54,908 nt of DNA from Geoalkalibacter sp. (GTDB lineage Bacteria > Desulfobacterota > Desulfuromonadia > Desulfuromonadales > Geoalkalibacteraceae). The notes beneath the pieces were generated by a model. It searched no databases. It was not told the DNA's origin and worked only from the letters and a program-made list of their open reading frames with translations. Positions within the stretch are counted from its first letter, which is position 1. Each line of letters opens with the position of its first letter. Positions 25,063 to 32,841 of the stretch are shown one piece after another. The position numbers and the translations under genes are program-made. The stretch lies in assembly GCF_030605225.1 (NCBI RefSeq), contig NZ_JAUWAV010000028.1, forward strand, positions 1 through 54,908, read 5' to 3'.

Positions 25063-25860
25063 TCATCCCTGGGAAAAGCCGCGCGGCACGGCGCGGCTCA
25101 GCAGGAAGAGCACTGTCGCCGCGACGACGATGGACGGCCCCGCCGGGGTGTCCCAACGCAGGGAAGCGAGCAGTCCGCCGCCCACCGCGAGGCAGCCGAC
25201 GAGACTCGCGAGCGCCGCCATGGCTTCGGGCGAGCGCGCCAGGCGACGCGCGGCGGCGGCGGGTATGATGAGCAGGGCGGTGACCAGGACGACGCCGACG
25301 ATCTTCATCATCACCGCCACCACCAGCGCCAGCAGCGCCGTGTAGAGCCACTGCACCAGGCCCACGGACACGCCGTCGACGCGCGCCAGATCCTCATGCA
25401 CGCTCAGCGCCAGCAGCGGGCGCCAGATGAGGGCCAGCGCCGTCAGGGCGAGCAGGCCGCCGCCGAAAATCCAGGCCAGATCCGTGCGATTGACGGCGAG
25501 GATGTCGCCGAACAGGTAGGCCATGAGGTCGATGCGCACGTCCTGCAAAAAGGCCAGGGTCACCAGGCCCAGGGCCAGGGAGCCGTGGGCGAGAATGCCG
25601 AGCAGGGTGTCGCCGGCCAGTTCGCGCCGGCGTTGCAGCACGATCAGCAGCAGAACAAGCAGTTGCCCCACGGCGATCACCGCCAGGGTCAGATCGAGAT
25701 GCAGCAGAAAGCCCAGGGCGATGCCGAGCAGGGCGCTGTGCGCCAGGGTGTCGCCGAAATAGGCCAGGCGCCGCCACACCACGAACACGCCGAAGGGCCC
25801 CGCCACCGCCGCCACGCCGAGGCCGCCGCACAGGGCGCGCAGGAGAAAATCTTCGAGCAT
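25063..25860 (-). CDS. znuB: Zinc ABC transporter permease ZnuB
   Basis: 265 residues with about eight membrane helices, ABC-3 family. It starts MLEDFLLRALCGGLGVAAVAGPFGVFVVWRRLAYFGDTLAHSALLGIALG, the usual ZnuB/MntB N-terminus. VGLVQWLYTALLALVVAVMMKIVGVVLVTALLIIPAAAARRLAR is also typical. It carries Zn2+ inward with ZnuA and ZnuC. It is 2 bp after znuC and last of zur-znuC-znuB. Confidence 0.92.
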   Translation of the reverse strand: MLEDFLLRALCGGLGVAAVAGPFGVFVVWRRLAYFGDTLAHSALLGIALGFLLHLDLTLAVIAVGQLLVLLLIVLQRRRELAGDTLLGILAHGSLALGLVTLAFLQDVRIDLMAYLFGDILAVNRTDLAWIFGGGLLALTALALIWRPLLALSVHEDLARVDGVSVGLVQWLYTALLALVVAVMMKIVGVVLVTALLIIPAAAARRLARSPEAMAALASLVGCLAVGGGLLASLRWDTPAGPSIVVAATVLFLLSRAVPRGFSQG

Positions 25861-25862
25861 GA

Positions 25863-26597
25863 TCAGTTTCCTTCCGGGCGATGGCGGTGTTGGCGATTGT
25901 GGCTGTAGACGGCGAGGTTGTCGGCGCGCGTGCCGAAAAGTTCGATGAAGACCTCGTTGCGCGCGATGGCCTCGGGCGTGCCGGTGCAGCAGATATGACG
26001 GTTGAGGCAGACCACGCGATCGGTGGCCGCCATGACCAGGTGCAGGTCGTGGGAGACGAGCAGGATGGCGCAGCCGTGACGGCGGCGCAGGGCGCCGAGA
26101 TACTGGTAGAAATCCTGCTGGCCGTGCACGTCGATGCCCTGGGTGGGCTCATCGAGAACCAGCAGCCGCGGGCGGTTGAGCTGGGCGCGCACCAGCAGCA
26201 CGCGTTGCAGCTCACCGCCGGAGAGCTTCTGCAGGGGGCGCTCGGCGAGATGGCCGATGCCGGCGGCCTCAAGTTCGCTCAGGGGATCGAGACCGTCGCG
26301 CGGCGCCAGGTGGAGAAAGCGGCGCACCCTGAGGGGCAGGGTATCGTCGAGATGCAGGCGCTGGGGCACATAGCCCAGGCGCAAGCCGGGCGCGCGCCAC
26401 ACCTGGCCGCGATCGGCAGGCAGCAGGCCCAGGGCGATGCGCAGCAGGGTGGTTTTGCCCGCACCGTTGGGACCGACGATGGTGAGAATTTCTTCGGCCC
26501 CGATCTCCAGATCGATGTCGCGCAGCACCTCGCGCTCGCCCAGGCGCACGCCGACGCCGGCGAGGCGCAGCAGGGTCGATGGATTCTCGACGGCCAT
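25863..26597 (-). CDS. znuC: Zinc ABC transporter ATP-binding protein ZnuC
   Basis: 244 residues from the ATG at 26597. It has Walker A GPNGAGKTTLL, signature LSGGELQRVLLVRA, Walker B LLVLDEPTQGIDV and LVSHDLHLV. The C-terminal part contains a CLNRHICCTGTPEAI segment common in ZnuC. The frame is open for 67 more codons upstream, but these overlap zur in another frame and are not family-like. The chosen start leaves a 4-bp gap to the zur stop. Confidence 0.92.
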   Translation of the reverse strand: MAVENPSTLLRLAGVGVRLGEREVLRDIDLEIGAEEILTIVGPNGAGKTTLLRIALGLLPADRGQVWRAPGLRLGYVPQRLHLDDTLPLRVRRFLHLAPRDGLDPLSELEAAGIGHLAERPLQKLSGGELQRVLLVRAQLNRPRLLVLDEPTQGIDVHGQQDFYQYLGALRRRHGCAILLVSHDLHLVMAATDRVVCLNRHICCTGTPEAIARNEVFIELFGTRADNLAVYSHNRQHRHRPEGN

Positions 26598-26601
26598 GGC
26601 C

Positions 26602-27084
26602 CTAGTCCCGACACTGGGGGCAGAGACCGAGGATCTCCACCGTTTGGCGGCGCGGGGCGAAACCCGAGGCCTGGCTGCTGTGGGCGATGGCGGCGGCGAT
26701 GCCGGCATCGTCGAGTTCGACCAGATCCTGGCATTGTTCGCAGATGAGAAACTGGCCGCAGTGCTCCTGTCCGGGACGCGCGCAGCCGACAAAGGCATTG
26801 AGGCTCGACACCCGATGGATCAGGCCCTGCTCGAGAAGAAAATCCAGGGCGCGGTAAACCGTGGGCGGCGCCGCCGGCCCCTGTTCCTGGAGACGCGCCA
26901 GCAGGGCGTAGGCGCCCACCGGCTTATGGCTGGTCCACACCAGTTCCAGCACCCTGCGACGCAGTTCGGTGAGACGCGCCCCGCGGCTGCGGCACAGCGC
27001 CTCGGCCGTGGCGAGAGCGGCGCGGATACAGCCCTGGTGATCGTGGTCCTGGTGGGGAAACGTCGAATCGGCGACAAAGCTCAA
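26602..27084 (-). CDS. zur: Fur-family zinc uptake regulator Zur
   Basis: About 160 residues from a TTG at 27084, which has AGGAG 6 bases before it. An upstream TTG at 27111 would add nine residues but lies in the operator. HQDHDHQGCIRAALATAEALC at the start is typical of Zur. A winged helix (LTELRRRVLELVW; PPTVYRALDFLLEQGLIHRV) and two CxxC pairs (CEQCQD, CPQCRD) for structural Zn2+ follow. It represses zinc uptake when Zn2+ is sufficient. Location ahead of znuCB and a Zur-like box upstream identify it as Zur rather than Fur. Confidence 0.88.
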   Translation of the reverse strand: MSFVADSTFPHQDHDHQGCIRAALATAEALCRSRGARLTELRRRVLELVWTSHKPVGAYALLARLQEQGPAAPPTVYRALDFLLEQGLIHRVSSLNAFVGCARPGQEHCGQFLICEQCQDLVELDDAGIAAAIAHSSQASGFAPRRQTVEILGLCPQCRD

Positions 27085-27110
27085 GGACGGACTCCTGTTT
27101 CGGCTTGACA

Positions 27111-27127
27111 ATGTTATAACCTAACAT
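27111..27127. promoter_or_regulatory. Zur box between zur-znuCB and znuA
   Basis: ATGTTATAACCTAACAT is an inverted repeat (ATGTTA and TAACAT arms) close to the proteobacterial Zur consensus TGTTATAACATAACA. It lies 27 bases before the zur start and 49 bases before znuA, so one site can control both directions. Confidence 0.7.
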
Positions 27128-27149
27128 ATGCTGGGGGCAAATGCGAGTG

Positions 27150-27170
27150 GTCGGTTGTCGGTTGTCGGAG
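27150..27170 (+). repeat. Three 7-bp repeats in the znuA leader
   Basis: GTCGGTT, GTCGGTT and GTCGGAG stand in tandem. The last unit contributes GGAG to the znuA ribosome binding site. Slippage would change leader length but not the spacing to the start. Confidence 0.5.
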
Positions 27171-27175
27171 GTTGC

Positions 27176-28102
27176 ATGCACAAAAAACTGCTCATGGTTC
27201 TTTTGCCCCTGCTGCTCGCCCCCTGCGCCTGGGCGCAGCCCAAGGTGGTGGTGAGCATCAAGCCGGTGCACGCCCTGGTGGCCGGGGTCATGGAAGGGGT
27301 CGGCACACCCGAACTATTGCTCGCCGGAGGGGAATCACCGCACAGCTATGCCCTGCGCCCCTCCCAGGCGCGGGCGCTGGCGGCGGCGCAGCTGGTCTTC
27401 TGGGTCGGCCCCGAACTCGAAACCTTTCTCGAACGACCGCTGCGCTCCCTGAGCGGCACGGCGCGCCTGGTGACGCTCAGCCAGGCGCAGGGCCTTACGC
27501 TGCTGCCAGTGCGCGGCGGCGGCGCCTGGGCGGCGGATCATTCTCATGGCCATGGCCATGCCCATGCGCCGACGGGCGGCATCGATGGCCATCTGTGGCT
27601 TGATCCGGGCAATGCCCGGGCCATCGTCACCCTCGCCCAGAGCGAACTTGAGCGTCTTTTCCCCGAGGAGCGCGAGCGCCTGGCGGCGAACGCCGCGCGG
27701 CTGCTCGGGCGTCTGGAGGCGCTGGAGGCGGAGCTGGCGCAGACCCTGGACGCGGTGCGCGAGGTGCCCTATCTGGTGTTTCACGACGCCTATCAGTACC
27801 TGGAGCAGCGCTATGGGCTCAACGCCGTGGGGGCCATCAGCCTCAACCCCGAGCGCAGCCCCGGCGCGCAGCGGGTGCGCGAGGTGCAGCGCCTGATCCG
27901 CGAGCGCGGCGCGCGCTGCGTGTTCGCCGAGCCCCAGTTCACGCCGCGCCTGGTGGCGACGGTGGTGGAGGGCAGCGGCGCGCGCCAGGGGGTGCTCGAT
28001 CCCCTGGGCGCCGAGTTGCCCGCCGGGCCCGAGGCCTATTTCCGTCTCATGCGCGCCCTGGCCGAGAATCTGCGCACCTGTCTGGAGCCGGACCTGCCGT
28101 GA
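27176..28102 (+). CDS. znuA: Zinc ABC transporter substrate-binding protein ZnuA
   Basis: 308 residues from the ATG with GGAGG just before it. The signal peptide is MHKKLLMVLLPLLLAPCAWA. The cluster A-1 fold has the metal ligands His in SIKPVHALV and GESPHSYALRPSQ, plus HLWLDP and the long helix region. A His-rich loop HSHGHGHAHAP (about residues 121-132) is typical of zinc-specific ZnuA. It binds Zn2+ in the periplasm and is divergent from zur-znuCB. Its stop overlaps the next GTG start. Confidence 0.92.
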   Translation: MHKKLLMVLLPLLLAPCAWAQPKVVVSIKPVHALVAGVMEGVGTPELLLAGGESPHSYALRPSQARALAAAQLVFWVGPELETFLERPLRSLSGTARLVTLSQAQGLTLLPVRGGGAWAADHSHGHGHAHAPTGGIDGHLWLDPGNARAIVTLAQSELERLFPEERERLAANAARLLGRLEALEAELAQTLDAVREVPYLVFHDAYQYLEQRYGLNAVGAISLNPERSPGAQRVREVQRLIRERGARCVFAEPQFTPRLVATVVEGSGARQGVLDPLGAELPAGPEAYFRLMRALAENLRTCLEPDLP

Positions 28103-28767
28103 GCGGCATCAACGCGCTGCTTGCCGAATACGCCGCGCATCTGCGGGAGTACGATGCCTGGTTTGCACGCTGCATGGAGCAGCATGGCGACCGCATCGCC
28201 TGCGCGGCGGGCTGCGCGGCCTGCTGCCGGGCGCTCTTCGACATCAGTCTGCTCGACGCCGCCCTGCTGCACGAGGGGCTGCGCCGCCTGCCGCCGTCGC
28301 TGCAAGACGAGGTGCGCGGGCGCGCCGCGCCGATTCTGGCGCGCCTGCAAGAGCGCTGGCCGGATTTTGCCCATCCCTACACCCTCAATCATCTTGCCGA
28401 GGAGCACTGGGAGGTGCCAGAGGAGGACGACACGCCCTGCCCCTTTCTCGGCGCAGACCAGCGTTGCTTGGTCTATGCCTTTCGCCCCGCCACCTGTCGC
28501 CTGCACGGTTTGCCCAACGTTGATCATTGCGGCGAGATCTTTCAGCGCGACTCGTGCAGCCGCAATTTCCTCGAAAGGGACGCCGCCGCCGAGCCCGGGC
28601 TGCGCTGGCACTTCCGCGAGGCTTTTCAGGCCGAGGCGCGTCTCTACCGGCGTTTTGCCGCCCAGCTCCTCGGCTCGCCCGAAGTCCAGGGCGACACCTT
28701 CATCGCGGCGGTGCCCTTTATCGACTTCGCCGCCCTTGGCGCCCCACGCGGCTGTGGTAACTTATAG
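28099..28767 (+). CDS. YkgJ-family cysteine cluster protein
   Basis: 222 residues, soluble. The Cys cluster consists of CAAGCAACC (near residue 34), CPFLGADQRCLVYAFRPATCRLHG (near 115-140), and HCGEIF plus DSCSRNF further on. This is the YkgJ/CxxCxxCC layout, thought to bind a metal or Fe-S cluster; function is unknown. The start is GTG overlapping the znuA stop by four bases, so it is probably expressed with znuA under zinc control and could be a zinc-related metalloprotein. Confidence 0.75.
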   Translation: MSGINALLAEYAAHLREYDAWFARCMEQHGDRIACAAGCAACCRALFDISLLDAALLHEGLRRLPPSLQDEVRGRAAPILARLQERWPDFAHPYTLNHLAEEHWEVPEEDDTPCPFLGADQRCLVYAFRPATCRLHGLPNVDHCGEIFQRDSCSRNFLERDAAAEPGLRWHFREAFQAEARLYRRFAAQLLGSPEVQGDTFIAAVPFIDFAALGAPRGCGNL

Positions 28768-28796
28768 GAAAATCCGGCCTGTGTGGAGGCTTTCCG

Positions 28797-29891
28797 ATGC
28801 CGCTGCGGCTGCCCGTCTATCATCCCCCCGATTTCACCCGTCCCGACCTTGCGACCGCGCCCCTCGCCGTCTTCGAGGCGGTGGCGCAGGACGGGGTGGC
28901 GCCCGAGAGCTATCACGCCACCTCGATTTTCCCCGAATATCTGCATGTCGCGCCCGGTAAATGGCAGTTGCTGGAGGAATCGCGCATGGACTGCGTGGTG
29001 CGGCGCGGCGCCGATGAGCGCCTGGAGGTGGTGGAGTTTCGCCGTCTGCGGCGCGGCGATCAGGTCGCGCTGGGCCGCCACGAGGACGGCCGCGACGGCA
29101 TCTATGTGCACGACGACGGTTTTCGCCTGGCCGCCCAGCCCCAGGAAAAATTCGCCTTTCGCACCCTGACCACCCGCGAGTCGTCCTTTTCCTTTGACTA
29201 CGACGAACTCTACGCCCTGCTCGCCCATGAACGACAGGCGGGTTTCGTGCTTTGGGTGCTGGGGCCGGCCCTGGCCTTCGACCGCGATGCGCGCCAAGCC
29301 TTCGCGCGCCTGGTGCGCGCGGGCTACGTGCACGGTCTGCTGGCGGGCAACGCCCTGCCCACCCACGATCTGGAAGCCGCTCTCCACGGCACCGCCCTGG
29401 GGCAGGAAATCTATCGCAAGCAACCGGTGGCGCAGGGCCACTACAAGCACCTCGATACGCTCAATCAGCTGCGCGCCCTGGGTTCCATCGAGCGTGCGGT
29501 GGCGCGGGGTCTGGTGCGCGAGGGCATCGTTCATGCCTTGGTGGAGAAGCACATCCCCTATGTGTTCGCCGGCTCGATTCGCGACGACGGGCCGCTGCCC
29601 GAAGTCATCGCCGATGTCTACGCCGCCCAGGATGCCATGCGCGCCTTGGCGCGGCGCGCCACCACCGTCGTCTGCCTGGCCACCCAGCTGCATACCATCG
29701 CCACGGGCAACATGACGCCCAGCTACCGCGTGCTCCCCGACGGCAGCCTGCGCCCGGTGTATTTCTACAGCGTGGACATGTCCGAATTTGCCGCGCAGAA
29801 GCTCATCAATCGCGGCTCCCTGAGCACGCGGGCGATTTTGACCAATGTGCAGGATTTCGTGGTGACGCTGGAGCGCGGGCTGCGGGGGTAG
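28797..29891 (+). CDS. TIGR00300/LOR-SDH domain protein, ornithine cyclodeaminase-like (archaeal type)
   Basis: 364 residues. The N-terminal part (1-115) has the family start ending in SYHATSIFPEYLHV. The C-terminal NAD-binding part has LLAGNALPTHDLEAALHGTALG, GHYKHLDTLNQLRALGSIERAV, VFAGSIRDDGPLPEVIADVYAAQDAMR and CLATQLHTIATGNMTPSY. These match proteins named LOR/SDH bifunctional conserved domain, including archaeal ornithine cyclodeaminase and the C-terminal half of cyanobacterial ArgZ/AgrE. It lacks the ArgZ guanidine-modifying domain. The reaction ornithine to proline plus NH3 is likely but not proven. GGAGG lies 8 bases before the ATG. Confidence 0.75.
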   Translation: MPLRLPVYHPPDFTRPDLATAPLAVFEAVAQDGVAPESYHATSIFPEYLHVAPGKWQLLEESRMDCVVRRGADERLEVVEFRRLRRGDQVALGRHEDGRDGIYVHDDGFRLAAQPQEKFAFRTLTTRESSFSFDYDELYALLAHERQAGFVLWVLGPALAFDRDARQAFARLVRAGYVHGLLAGNALPTHDLEAALHGTALGQEIYRKQPVAQGHYKHLDTLNQLRALGSIERAVARGLVREGIVHALVEKHIPYVFAGSIRDDGPLPEVIADVYAAQDAMRALARRATTVVCLATQLHTIATGNMTPSYRVLPDGSLRPVYFYSVDMSEFAAQKLINRGSLSTRAILTNVQDFVVTLERGLRG

Positions 29892-29902
29892 CGTATGGGG
29901 GC

Positions 29903-29938
29903 AAGGACCTAAGGGACTTCAAGGACCGCAGGGACGAG
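29903..29938. repeat. Four 9-bp repeats between convergent genes
   Basis: AAGGACCTA, AGGGACTTC, AAGGACCGC and AGGGACGAG follow in register, consensus RAGGAC/GGAC plus three variable bases. They fill almost the whole gap between the ornithine cyclodeaminase-like gene and the arcC stop. Confidence 0.55.
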
Positions 29939-30874
29939 CTAGGTGCGGGTGATTTCCGTGCCGGCGGTTCCGGCGAGGGCCGCTTCGATGTCGGCGGTGG
30001 CGCAGATCAGGGCGCGTCGGCCGCCGCCGTCGAGAAAGCGCAGGCAGGCCTCGATTTTCGGCGCCATGGAGCCGGGCGCGAACTGCCCGGAGGCGAGGTG
30101 CGCGCGCGCCTCGGCGCTGCTCAGGCGGCGCAGGAAGCGCTGCCGCGGCGTGCCGTAATCCAGGGCCGCGCCGGGCACGTCCGTGGCGATGAGAAACAGT
30201 TCCACCCCAACCTCGGCGGCGAGCCGCGCGCTGGCCAGATCCTTGTCGATGACCGCATCCACCCCCTGAAAGCCACGCCCCTCGCGCACCACCGGGATGC
30301 CCCCGCCGCCACAGCAGATGACCACGAACCCTTGAGCGACGAGCAGGCGGATTTCGCGTTTTTCGACCACGGTCAGCGGTTCGGGCGAGGCCACCACGCG
30401 CCGCCAGCCGCGCGGCGTTCGCACCAGGGGGAAGGGGGCGTCGGGGCGCTCGGGGTAGAAGGGCCCGATGGGTTTGCTGGGGTGGGCAAAGGCCGGGTCG
30501 GCGGCGTCCACCACCACATAGCTGATCAGGCTGACCAGGGGCGGAGGATCGCTGAGGCCCTCGGCCATGAAAGCGGCGTCGAGGGAGGATTCGATCATAT
30601 AGCCGATCTGGCCCTGGGTCTGGGCGACGAGAATCTCCAGGGGCAGACGCGGCACCTCGCGGCAGCTTTCCTGCTGCAACAGCAGGTTGCCGACCTGCGG
30701 GCCGTTGCCGTGGGTGATGATCAGCCGATGGCGGCGCGCCAGGCGCGCCAGTTGACCGACCGGCGTGGCGAGATTGCTCAGCTGCTGGGCGATGCTGCCC
30801 TCCTCGCCGGGGCGCAAGAGGGCGTTGCCACCCAGGGCGACGAGCAGCAGCGGCAGGGCGGCGCGCTCATTCAT
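29939..30874 (-). CDS. arcC: Carbamate kinase
   Basis: 311 residues from the ATG at 30874, which has GGGAGG before it and overlaps the upstream stop by ATGA; an in-frame start at 30901 would add nine residues. The amino-acid kinase fold shows VALGGNALLRPGE, ITHGNGPQVGNLL, QTQGQIGYMI, VVICCGGGGIPVV, VDAVIDKDLASARLA and GSMAPKIEACLRFL. It makes ATP from carbamoyl phosphate and ADP. No arcA or arcB lies in the window; the partner upstream is the cDPG-synthetase-like gene. Confidence 0.92.
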   Translation of the reverse strand: MNERAALPLLLVALGGNALLRPGEEGSIAQQLSNLATPVGQLARLARRHRLIITHGNGPQVGNLLLQQESCREVPRLPLEILVAQTQGQIGYMIESSLDAAFMAEGLSDPPPLVSLISYVVVDAADPAFAHPSKPIGPFYPERPDAPFPLVRTPRGWRRVVASPEPLTVVEKREIRLLVAQGFVVICCGGGGIPVVREGRGFQGVDAVIDKDLASARLAAEVGVELFLIATDVPGAALDYGTPRQRFLRRLSSAEARAHLASGQFAPGSMAPKIEACLRFLDGGGRRALICATADIEAALAGTAGTEITRT

Positions 30875-32214
30875 GGCGCCCTCCCGGCGGCGCTCGCCCA
30901 TTGGCGCAGGCGCGGCGCCAGCACCTCGTCCAGGGTGGGGTGCCCGGCATCGGCGTAGCCGTAGCGCACGCGCAAGCAGGGGTGACGGATGGCGAGCAGG
31001 CGTGACAGGTCGCTGGGCGTGGCGAAAAGCACCAGATCGCAGGGCACGGCATTGATGCTCGCTTCAAGATCGCGCATCTGCTCCTCCCCGTAGCCCAGGG
31101 CGGGCAGCACCCGCTCAAGGTGGGGATGGTCGGCATAGGCCTGGCGCAGGGTGCCCTGGGCGTAGGGGCGCGGATCGACGAGTTGCGCGGCACCGGCGCG
31201 GCGCGCGGCGAGGGTCGCGGCACCAAAGCTCATGCCGCCGTGGGTGAGGCTCGGGCCGTCTTCCACCACCAGCACACGCTTGCCGCAAACGGCCTCGGGC
31301 CGCTCCACCTCGATGGCCGAGGCGGCGAGAATTACCTCGGCTTCGGGGCGCAGTCGCGCCAGGCTCTCGCGCACGGCGGCAATCTGGGCGGGCGTCGCCG
31401 AATCGGTTTTGGCGATGATGGCGACATCGGCGCACAGCAGGTTGCTCTCGCCGGGATAGTAGCGCCGCTCATGACCGGCGCGGTGCGGGTCGAGCAGCAC
31501 CAGATGCACATCGGGGCGAAAAAAGGGCAGATCATTGTTGCCGCCGTCCCACACCAGCAGATCGGCCTCGGCCTGGGCCCGGCGCAAGATCGCCTGGTAA
31601 TCGACGCCCGCGTAGACCACCAGCCCTTCATCGAGCAGCGGTTCATACTCCTCGCGCTCCTCGATGGTGCATTCCATGGCCTCCATATCGGCATAAGCGG
31701 CGAAGCGCTGCACCGCCTGACGCGCCAGATCGCCGTAGGGCATGGGATGGCGCACCACCACCGGACGCAGGCCCCGAGCGCGGGCCAGGGCGCAGACCTT
31801 GCGCGTCACGGCGGATTTGCCGCAGCCCGTGCGCACCGCGCCCACCGACACCACCGGGCGCTCCGCAGCGAGCTGGGTGCGGCGCGCGCCGAGCAGCAGA
31901 AAGTCGGCGCCCCGCGCCAGGGCCAGGGACGCGCGGTGCATGACCTCTTGGTGCGATACGTCGCTGTAGGCGAACACCACCAAATCCACAGCCTGGTTGC
32001 GCAGCAGGGCGTCGAGCTCGCTCTCCTCCATGATGGGAATACCCTCGGGATAGAGCGGCCCCGCCAGCCGCGGCGGATAACGGCGCCCGGCGATGGCGGG
32101 GATCTGCGTGGCGGTGAAGGCCAGCACCCGGTGGCTCGGATCCTCGCGGAACACCAGGTTGAAGTTGTGGAAATCGCGGCCCGCGGCACCCAGGATGATG
32201 ACAGATCGGCCCAT
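30871..32214 (-). CDS. Cyclic 2,3-diphosphoglycerate synthetase-like P-loop protein
   Basis: 447 residues. An N-terminal Rossmann-like part (VIILGAAGRDFHNFNLVFRED) is followed by a P-loop GAVRTGCGKSAVTRKV (near residue 125). LLVWDGGNNDLPFFRPDVHLVLLDPHRAGHE and VVEDGPSLTHGGMSFGA further on are typical of the cDPGS-like family. In methanogens the enzyme makes cyclic 2,3-DPG. Bacterial members often sit beside amino-acid or carbamoyl-phosphate genes and their reaction is unknown. AGGAG precedes the ATG; the stop overlaps arcC. Confidence 0.75.
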   Translation of the reverse strand: MGRSVIILGAAGRDFHNFNLVFREDPSHRVLAFTATQIPAIAGRRYPPRLAGPLYPEGIPIMEESELDALLRNQAVDLVVFAYSDVSHQEVMHRASLALARGADFLLLGARRTQLAAERPVVSVGAVRTGCGKSAVTRKVCALARARGLRPVVVRHPMPYGDLARQAVQRFAAYADMEAMECTIEEREEYEPLLDEGLVVYAGVDYQAILRRAQAEADLLVWDGGNNDLPFFRPDVHLVLLDPHRAGHERRYYPGESNLLCADVAIIAKTDSATPAQIAAVRESLARLRPEAEVILAASAIEVERPEAVCGKRVLVVEDGPSLTHGGMSFGAATLAARRAGAAQLVDPRPYAQGTLRQAYADHPHLERVLPALGYGEEQMRDLEASINAVPCDLVLFATPSDLSRLLAIRHPCLRVRYGYADAGHPTLDEVLAPRLRQWASAAGRAP

Positions 32215-32334
32215 GCGGCACTCCTTGTTCGGTTCTTTCTTTCCATTTTAGCGGCAAAATCCTGTCCCGAGGGGGAACAAAACTGCTACAATGCAACTCT
32301 TTCCACAAGTTCGTCCGCAGTCGAAGGAGCGGTC

Positions 32335-32832
32335 ATGGCACGCAAAAAAGGCGAAGATGGCGGAATTATCAAGGGAATTTTTGCCGGCTATTTGATTCTG
32401 GTTCTCCACGCCCTGCTCATGCTGGTGGTGGCGTTGCTGGTGGTGTTTCTGCGCGGCGTGGTGGAATACATGCTGTGGATTTTTCTCGGCGGGGTGGCGT
32501 TGATCGGTCTGTCGGGCTACTACTTTTATCGGCGCATGAAGAAGGGCACGGGCAATCTCGGGGCGGTTCTCAATGATCCGGCCTGGCGCGACCGACCCGT
32601 GGAAATCAGTTTTCTCGGCGGCCTGGCCTCGGTGCGCCTTGGGCAGCCTGGTCAGCGCGCCGACGGCGAGGCGCCGCGCGCCCTGGAGGGCCGCCTGGTC
32701 GAGGAGCCGCCGCGCATCGAGGATCCCGAGGCGATGAGACGCCGGGAACTGGCGCGCCTGGTGCTCATGCTGGAGAGAAATCTGATCACCCAGGACGAAT
32801 ACGACCGGCTCAAGCAGGATCTGCTGCGCTAG
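32335..32832 (+). CDS. Hypothetical membrane protein with C-terminal SHOCT-like helix
   Basis: 165 residues from the ATG at 32335 with AAGGAG upstream. The frame is open far upstream because it runs opposite the previous gene. It has two adjoining membrane helices (about 12-42 and 45-62), a basic turn YFYRRMKKG, and a charged cytosolic tail ending ELARLVLMLERNLITQDEYDRLKQDLL, which resembles short SHOCT-type C-terminal helices. I do not recognise a family. It is convergent with the K+ channel gene 9 bp away. Confidence 0.65.
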   Translation: MARKKGEDGGIIKGIFAGYLILVLHALLMLVVALLVVFLRGVVEYMLWIFLGGVALIGLSGYYFYRRMKKGTGNLGAVLNDPAWRDRPVEISFLGGLASVRLGQPGQRADGEAPRALEGRLVEEPPRIEDPEAMRRRELARLVLMLERNLITQDEYDRLKQDLLR

Positions 32833-32841
32833 CTCCCCGTC

